Assembly: GCA_905198125.1 (NCBI GenBank)
Contig: CAJKBH010000031.1
Coordinates: 1-38,856, forward strand
Direction: 5' to 3'
Length of the DNA stretch: 38,856 bases
From: an uncultured Porphyromonadaceae bacterium
GTDB taxonomy: Bacteria; Bacteroidota; Bacteroidia; Bacteroidales; Muribaculaceae
Shown: positions 34,623 to 38,856 of the stretch, piece by piece
How the letters are laid out: each line of letters starts with the position of its first letter
How positions within the stretch are numbered: position 1 is the stretch's first letter
Translations under genes and position numbers: made by a program
Notes under the pieces: model-generated
Told to the model about the DNA's origin: nothing
Seen by the model: only the letters and a program-made list of their open reading frames with translations
Databases searched by the model: none

Positions 34623-35834
34623 TTACTTACCGATGTCGATGTCATCGAAGTCGTCGCCGAACAGGTCTTCCGGCGCGTCGGAATCGGATGTCTCGCGGTC
34701 CAGCAGCGATTCGTCCTCGCGCTCCATGTCTTCCTCAACGAGCTTGGCGTCGGGGTTGGGCAGGAACGGATTGCCCGGCTTGCGCTTCGAGTCGCGCGCC
34801 TCGTTCATCTTGGCGATGATGAGCTTCGACAGCTCCTCGGCCAGTTCGGGATTCTCGGCTATCACGTTCTTCACCGCGTCGCGCCCCTGTCCCAACTTGG
34901 TGCCGTTATAGCTGAACCAGGCACCCGATTTCTTGAGCACGCCGTATTCCACGCCTAAGTCCACTATCTCGCCCGAGCGGCTGATGCCCTCGCCGAACAT
35001 GATGTCGAATTCGGCCTTCATGAAGGGAGGCGCCACCTTGTTCTTCACCACCTTCACCTTGGCCAGACGGCCAATGGGGGTGTCGTCCTTCTTGATGACG
35101 CTGCTGGGACGGATCTCGATGCGCACGGAGCTGTAGAACTTCAGCGCGTTACCGCCGGTGGTCACCTCGGGGTTGCCGAACGTCACGCCAATCTTCTCGC
35201 GTATCTGGTTGATGAAGATGCAGCAGGTGCGCGTCTTGGAGATTACGCCGGTCAGCTTGCGCATGGCCTGCGACATGAGGCGTGCGTGCAGACCTACGTT
35301 CTTGTCGCCCATCTCGCCCTCGATCTCGGCCTTGGGCGTCAGCGCGGCAACGGAGTCAACCACCAGTACGTCGATGGCGCCGGAGTTGATCAGCTGCTCG
35401 GCGATGTCCAGCGCCTGCTCGCCGTTGTCAGGCTGTGCTATCCACAGGCTGTTGACGTCCACGCCGAGCTGCTCGGCGTAGAAGCGGTCGAAGGCGTGCT
35501 CGGCGTCGATGATGGCGCAGATGCCGCCGGCCTTCTGGGCCTCGGCTATCACATGGATGGCCAGGGTGGTCTTACCCGACGATTCCGGACCGTATATCTC
35601 GGTGATCCGGCCGCGGGGCACGCCGCCAACACCAAGGGCATAGTCAAGTCCTAACGAACCCGTGGAGATGGCCTCCACATTCTGTATCTTGTCGTCGCCC
35701 AGGCACATCACCGCGCCCGAGCCGAAGTCTTTCTCCAGATGCTCCATGGTCACGCCCAAAGCCTTCAGCTTCTGCGCGCGGTCGTTCAACGGACCGCCGG
35801 CCGCTTCCTTGGATGTTTTCTTCTTTACTGCCAT
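34623..35834 (-). CDS. recA: Recombinase RecA
   Basis: RecA forms filaments on single-stranded DNA, catalyses strand exchange and activates the SOS response. The 403 aa protein has Walker A GPESSGKTT (82-90), Walker B LVVDSVAAL, catalytic Glu in IIDAEHAFD, L1 EIEGEMGDKNVGLHAR and L2 FINQIREKIGVTFGNPEVTT. The C-terminus is about 50 residues longer than the 353 aa E. coli form: a highly acidic tail (LVEEDMEREDESLLDRETSD, then DDFDDIDIGK) as found in Bacteroidetes RecA. No SOS-type palindrome is recognisable in the leader. It is transcribed alone, ending in the AAAGTT hairpin and a terminator. Confidence 0.98.
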   Translation of the reverse strand: MAVKKKTSKEAAGGPLNDRAQKLKALGVTMEHLEKDFGSGAVMCLGDDKIQNVEAISTGSLGLDYALGVGGVPRGRITEIYGPESSGKTTLAIHVIAEAQKAGGICAIIDAEHAFDRFYAEQLGVDVNSLWIAQPDNGEQALDIAEQLINSGAIDVLVVDSVAALTPKAEIEGEMGDKNVGLHARLMSQAMRKLTGVISKTRTCCIFINQIREKIGVTFGNPEVTTGGNALKFYSSVRIEIRPSSVIKKDDTPIGRLAKVKVVKNKVAPPFMKAEFDIMFGEGISRSGEIVDLGVEYGVLKKSGAWFSYNGTKLGQGRDAVKNVIAENPELAEELSKLIIAKMNEARDSKRKPGNPFLPNPDAKLVEEDMEREDESLLDRETSDSDAPEDLFGDDFDDIDIGK

Positions 35835-35870
35835 ATATTTCGTATTATTTAGTTATCATTTTTGTGTGGT

Positions 35871-35905
35871 GTCAGCACCGGGCGGGCACATCCACCCGAT
35901 CTGAC
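35871..35905 (-). promoter_or_regulatory. Hairpin in the recA leader
   Basis: GTCAG (5' on the minus strand at 35905) pairs with CTGAC (35871), with an inner CGGG...CCCG stem. It lies between the recA promoter and start codon, so it would be in the 5' UTR; whether it regulates is unknown. Confidence 0.4.
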
Positions 35906-35918
35906 ATCTTTGCATTCA

Positions 35919-35926
35919 CAAAGTTA
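35919..35926 (-). promoter_or_regulatory. -7 box of recA
   Basis: TAACTTTG on the minus strand fits TAnnTTTG. A -33 box is not clear. The transcript would start near 35912 and carry a leader of about 78 nt containing the hairpin. Confidence 0.5.
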
Positions 35927-36026
35927 CAATAAAATGCGGCTCAATGCTAATTTTCAGCACTTTTTTATTCTTAAATTTTTATAAATGACTGCAAGAAACT
36001 TGCAGTGACGTGGCAAAAACAGCAAC

Positions 36027-36061
36027 TTTGTTGGAAAAAATCGGGAAAAGCAGTAATTTTG
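36027..36061 (+). promoter_or_regulatory. Promoter of the DAHP synthase/chorismate mutase gene
   Basis: TTTG (36027-36030), a 23 bp spacer (slightly long), and TAATTTTG (36054-36061). Transcription would begin about where the ATG at 36066 lies, suggesting a leaderless mRNA or use of the ATG at 36081. Confidence 0.45.
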
Positions 36062-36065
36062 GGGT

Positions 36066-37172
36066 ATGGCAGATAGCGAAATGAAAGAATTGGAGCCGTT
36101 GTTTTCGGGAGAAGCCTTGGAATGCAGGCGTCCGCTGGTGATAGCGGGCCCGTGCAGCGCCGAGAGCGAGGAGCAGATGCTGGCCGCGGCGCGAGGTCTT
36201 GCCGCCGACGGCATCGGGATATTCCGCGCGGGATTGTGGAAGCCGCGTACGCGTCCGGGCGGTTTCGAGGGGGTAGGCGAGGCCGGCATCCCGTGGATGC
36301 GCAGCGTCAGGGAGGCAACCGGTATGCTGACGGCCACGGAAGTAGCCACCCGTCATCATGTGGAATGCGCTCTTGACGGCGGTATCGATGTCCTGTGGAT
36401 AGGCGCCCGCACATCGGCCAATCCCTTCGCCGTGCAGGAAATTGCCGACGCGCTTGCCGAGCGTAAGTTCCGGGGACCGGTGCTGGTAAAGAATCCTGTC
36501 AATCCTGACCTGGAGCTGTGGATTGGCGCGTTGCAGCGTCTGTACAACGCCGGAGTGCGCCGGTTAGGCGCCATTCACCGCGGCTTCACCGCATACGGCG
36601 CGCATCTGTACCGCAACATGCCCCAGTGGCAGATTCCTCTGGAGCTGCGCCGCCGCTATCCGCAGCTGCCCATCATCTGCGATCCGAGCCATATCGGAGG
36701 CAAGCGCGAGCTGATCGCCCCGCTGTCGCAGAAAGCCCTCGACATGGGCTTCGACGGCCTGATCATCGAGAGCCACTGCCTTCCCGACTCGGCGTTGAGC
36801 GACGCCCGCCAGCAGGTCACGCCCGCGAATCTGAAGCATATTCTCGACGGTCTTGTGGTGCGCGAGCCGAACGGCACCACCGAAAGCCTCGACATGCTGC
36901 GCCGGCAGATAGACAAGATCGACAGCGAGCTGCTGGACGTGTTGAACCGCCGCATGGAGGTGAGCCGCGAGATAGGCCGATACAAGAAAGAGCACCGGAT
37001 GCTTGCGGTGCAGCCCGCCCGTTACGGCGACATCATGGACACGCGCATCCAGGCCGGCGAGACGATGGGCCTCGACCCCGAGTTCATGCGCGTCATCCTC
37101 TCGGCCATACACGAAGAATCGGTACGCCAGCAGATCGAAATCCTGAACGCACCGACTAATGTCTCTCGCTGA
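36066..37172 (+). CDS. Bifunctional DAHP synthase/chorismate mutase
   Basis: The 368 aa protein fuses an N-terminal DAHP synthase (type I, KDO8PS-like; LVIAGPCSAESEEQ, FRAGLWKPRTRPGGFEGVG, VLVKNPVNPDLELWIGA, ICDPSHIGGKRE, GLIIESHCLP; about 20-265) to a C-terminal AroQ-type chorismate mutase (about 275-365; MLRRQIDKIDSELLDVLNRR, EIGRYKKEH, ESVRQQIEIL). It makes DAHP from phosphoenolpyruvate and erythrose 4-phosphate, and converts chorismate to prephenate. The mutase domain probably allows feedback control of the synthase. It stands alone rather than in an aro/tyr operon. The second Met (36081, MKELEPLF) may be the true start, given the promoter position. Confidence 0.93.
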   Translation: MADSEMKELEPLFSGEALECRRPLVIAGPCSAESEEQMLAAARGLAADGIGIFRAGLWKPRTRPGGFEGVGEAGIPWMRSVREATGMLTATEVATRHHVECALDGGIDVLWIGARTSANPFAVQEIADALAERKFRGPVLVKNPVNPDLELWIGALQRLYNAGVRRLGAIHRGFTAYGAHLYRNMPQWQIPLELRRRYPQLPIICDPSHIGGKRELIAPLSQKALDMGFDGLIIESHCLPDSALSDARQQVTPANLKHILDGLVVREPNGTTESLDMLRRQIDKIDSELLDVLNRRMEVSREIGRYKKEHRMLAVQPARYGDIMDTRIQAGETMGLDPEFMRVILSAIHEESVRQQIEILNAPTNVSR

Positions 37173-37263
37173 AGCTCAAGGCCGGGACAAAACCGCCCGG
37201 CTCCCTTGCTTCCGTTTTGCCCTTTTTGTTGCCGCTTCGCTCTTTTGTTTAGGCTTTGAGCTT
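37172..37263. terminator. Hairpins between the convergent aro and der/obg genes
   Basis: GCCGGG (37181-37186) pairs with CCCGGC (37196-37201), and AAGCTCAAGGCC (37172-37183) pairs with GGCTTTGAGCTT (37252-37263) with one mismatch; the two are alternative folds. T-rich stretches follow on the plus strand. Confidence 0.55.
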
Positions 37264-37283
37264 TAGCGAAAGAAAGCCCGCGC

Positions 37284-38576
37284 CTATTTCTCGCGCATGA
37301 AGATGGAGATGGGGGTGCCGTGGAAGTCCCAGTGGTCGCGGATGCGGTTCTCCAGGAAACGGCGGTAGGGCTCCTTGACCCATTGCGGCAGGTTGCAGAA
37401 GAATACGAACGTGGGTATTATCGCTTCCTTCAGCATGGTCACATACTTTATCTTCACGTATTTGCCCTTGTTGGCGGGCGGCGGCGTCTCGGCCACTACC
37501 TCCAGCATGTATTCGTTCAGCTTGGCGGTCGGTATGACGCGGCGGCGGTTCTCATACACCTGCACGGCGGTCTCCAGCACCTTGTAGATGCGCTGCTTGG
37601 TCAGCGCCGAGGTGAACAGGATGGGGAAGTCGGTGAAGGGCGCGAACTTGCCGCGGATGGCGTCCTCGTAGCGCTTCTGCGCCTCCAGGCTGCGGTCTTC
37701 CACCAGGTCCCACTTGTTGACGCAAACCACCAGTCCCTTCTTGTTGCGCTGTATCAGGCCGAAGATGTTGCCGTCCTGTGCCTCGATACCGCGCGTGGCG
37801 TCAATCAGCAGGATGCACACGTCGGAACCCTCGATGGCACGGATGGAGCGTATCACCGAGTAATACTCGATGTCCTCGTTCACCTTCTGCTTCTTGCGGA
37901 TGCCGGCGGTATCCACCAGGTAGAAGTCGAAGCCGAATTTATTGTACTTGTGATAGATGGAGTCGCGCGTGGTTCCGGCTATGTCTGTGACGATGTGCCG
38001 CTCCTCGCCGATGAAGGCGTTTATCAGGCTCGACTTGCCGGCGGACGGGAAGCCCACCAACGCCACGTCGGCGATGGACTTGAGTTCGAGGATGACGTCA
38101 CGTTCCTCGCCCGGCTCGCCCAGCAGTGCGAAGCCCGGCGCACGACGGGTGCGATTGGCCAGCGCCGCATTGCCGAGACCACCGTTGCCGCCCGCGGCCA
38201 CGACGAACTTGTCTCCCGCGTGACGCAGGTCGGCGAGCTGCTCGCCCGGATGCTTCGGCTTGCCCTGCGGTCCCTTGGCTTCGAACACGACCGTGCCCAC
38301 CGGGACGGGCAGGATCAGGTCGGCGCCCTTCGAACCGTCCTTCGTGTCGCCCAGGCCCATGGTGCCGCTTTCCGCCTCGCGATGGGGCATGAAACGGTAG
38401 TCGAGCAGGCTGTTGGCGTTCGAATCGGCCATGAAGATCACGGAACCGCCGTCGCCGCCGTCACCGCCGTTCGGACCGGCCAACGGCTTGTACTTCTCCC
38501 TACGGATGCCGGCGGAGCCATTGCCGCCGTCGCCGCCCTTCACATGGACGGTCACTCGATCCACAAAATCACTCAT
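37284..38576 (-). CDS. Obg N-domain/Der second GTPase domain hybrid
   Basis: The 430 aa frame joins two GTPases. Residues 1 to about 183 are Obg: the glycine-rich Obg fold (VKGGDGGNGSAGIRREKYKP, GGNGGLGNAALANRTRRAPG) and its G1 start (IADVALVGFPSAGKSS). From about 186 it is Der (EngA): NAFIGEERHIVTDIAGTTRD, LVDTAGIRKKQKVNEDIEYY, CVNKWDLVEDRS, the G5 region FTSALTKQRIYKVLE, then the KH-like domain (NKGKYVKIKYVTMLKEA, CNLPQWVKEPYRRFLENRIR). Obg's own G2-G5 and Der's first GTPase domain and start are absent. Obg residues look Bifidobacterium-like and avoid ATA; the Der part uses ATA. Both GTPases act in 50S assembly. An inter-species assembly chimera is likelier than a working fusion. Confidence 0.88.
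   Translation of the reverse strand: MSDFVDRVTVHVKGGDGGNGSAGIRREKYKPLAGPNGGDGGDGGSVIFMADSNANSLLDYRFMPHREAESGTMGLGDTKDGSKGADLILPVPVGTVVFEAKGPQGKPKHPGEQLADLRHAGDKFVVAAGGNGGLGNAALANRTRRAPGFALLGEPGEERDVILELKSIADVALVGFPSAGKSSLINAFIGEERHIVTDIAGTTRDSIYHKYNKFGFDFYLVDTAGIRKKQKVNEDIEYYSVIRSIRAIEGSDVCILLIDATRGIEAQDGNIFGLIQRNKKGLVVCVNKWDLVEDRSLEAQKRYEDAIRGKFAPFTDFPILFTSALTKQRIYKVLETAVQVYENRRRVIPTAKLNEYMLEVVAETPPPANKGKYVKIKYVTMLKEAIIPTFVFFCNLPQWVKEPYRRFLENRIRDHWDFHGTPISIFMREK
38017..38060. other. Probable junction between two genomes within the P-loop
   Basis: The stretch coding VGFPSAGKSSLIN is where Obg-type sequence (VGFPSAGKSS) passes into Der-type sequence (INAFIGEERHIV). Both gene families share a GKSS/T P-loop, so a short identical stretch could join unrelated contigs. 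The first ATA codon (Ile185, 38022-38024) marks the Bacteroidales side. Confidence 0.7.
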
Positions 38577-38595
38577 GTATCTACCTTACATAGCA

Positions 38596-38628
38596 GAAAG
38601 ACCGCGTCCATAACGGGCGCGGTCTTTC
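38596..38628 (-). terminator. Hairpin between rpmA and the obg part
   Basis: GAAAGACCGCG (38596-38606) and CGCGGTCTTTC (38618-38628) are exact complements around an 11 nt loop. On the minus strand it lies 26 bp after the rpmA stop and 20 bp before the obg start, and could attenuate transcription from rpmA into obg. Confidence 0.7.
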
Positions 38629-38653
38629 ATCAAAAGCGTTATTTGCGCGTGTC

Positions 38654-38856
38654 TCAGGCGGCAATCACGTCGACGACCTTGCGGTCACGACGCACACCGA
38701 ACTTCACGGAACCATCGGTGAGGGCGAACAGCGTGTGATCCTTGCCCATGCCGACGTTGTCGCCGGCGTGGAACTTGGTGCCGCGCTGACGAACGATGAT
38801 GCCGCCAGCGTTGATCATGGCGTTACCGAAAACCTTGACGCCGAGGCGCTTAGCCT
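38654..38856 (-). CDS. rpmA: 50S ribosomal protein L27, N-terminus beyond the window
   Basis: The visible 66 or so C-terminal residues (KRLGVKVFGNAMINAGGIIV, RQRGTKFHAGDNVGMGKDHT, LFALTDGSVKFGVRRDRKVV, ending DVIAA) are L27, which sits near the peptidyl-transferase centre. The N-terminal 20 or so residues lie past the right edge. The ending with FGVRRDRKVVDV looks actinobacterial rather than Bacteroidetes, and codons lean to C/G endings. rpmA followed by obg is the order rplU-rpmA-obg in Actinobacteria and many other bacteria. Confidence 0.92.
   Translation of the reverse strand, partial: AKRLGVKVFGNAMINAGGIIVRQRGTKFHAGDNVGMGKDHTLFALTDGSVKFGVRRDRKVVDVIAA

Noticed and set aside
37320..38738. 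472-codon plus-strand frame opposite the Obg-Der hybrid
   Set aside because: Antisense shadow; no recognisable protein and it crosses the probable genome junction.

Overview
The window is almost entirely chromosome of a Bacteroidales bacterium, probably a gut Muribaculaceae-like species. Evidence: many promoters of the Bacteroidetes type (TTTG, 19-21 bp, TAnnTTTG), signal-peptide lipoproteins, a SusD-family remnant, an RHS protein with the Bacteroidetes-type ending, a fused DAHP synthase/chorismate mutase, and a lysS-gpsA-pgi block. The last ~0.83 kb is different: it holds an actinobacterial (Bifidobacterium-like) rpmA and the 5' half of obg, joined in frame to the 3' half of a Bacteroidales der gene. 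The join sits at the GTP-binding P-loop both families share, so a chimeric contig is the likeliest explanation and a true gene fusion the alternative.

Layout. 1-5206 (-): a very long secreted RHS/YD-repeat protein, cut by the left edge just inside its core domain. 5276-6715 (-) and 6772-7905 (+): a divergent pair, a beta-helix lipoprotein and lpxB. 7989-9651 (-): an AT-rich two-gene cassette, a PD-(D/E)XK nuclease candidate followed by a phage-type Dam adenine methyltransferase, with its own promoter. 9746-15292 (-): a tight run of a DUF4143-type ATPase, FdtA-like ketoisomerase, FdtB-like aminotransferase and polA. 15573-16409 (+): an OmpA-like lipoprotein with two terminators. 16554-17090 has no recognised gene but carries a consensus promoter, a 30-codon ORF, nested inverted repeats and a terminator. 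A truncated susD-like gene then ends exactly at the stop codon of the convergent trmH-type gene, which follows nadA.

19455-20107 is non-coding and carries DnaA-box-like 9-mers, five of them at 10-12 bp spacing beside AT-rich DNA: a candidate oriC. Next come an AlbA_2-domain protein ending in 31-bp tandem repeats, a secreted lyase-like protein, a two-component system, an OmpA-like/TPR lipoprotein and a double-META lipoprotein. The right part is housekeeping: pgi, gpsA, lysS and a membrane protein (-), recA (-) and aroF-pheA (+), before the hybrid Der/Obg gene and rpmA.

Functionally the window mixes envelope biogenesis (lpxB, nucleotide-sugar enzymes, OmpA/TPR/META lipoproteins), DNA maintenance (polA, recA, candidate origin, restriction-modification) and central metabolism (pgi, gpsA, nadA, aroF). 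No tRNA, rRNA, CRISPR array or complete insertion sequence was seen.
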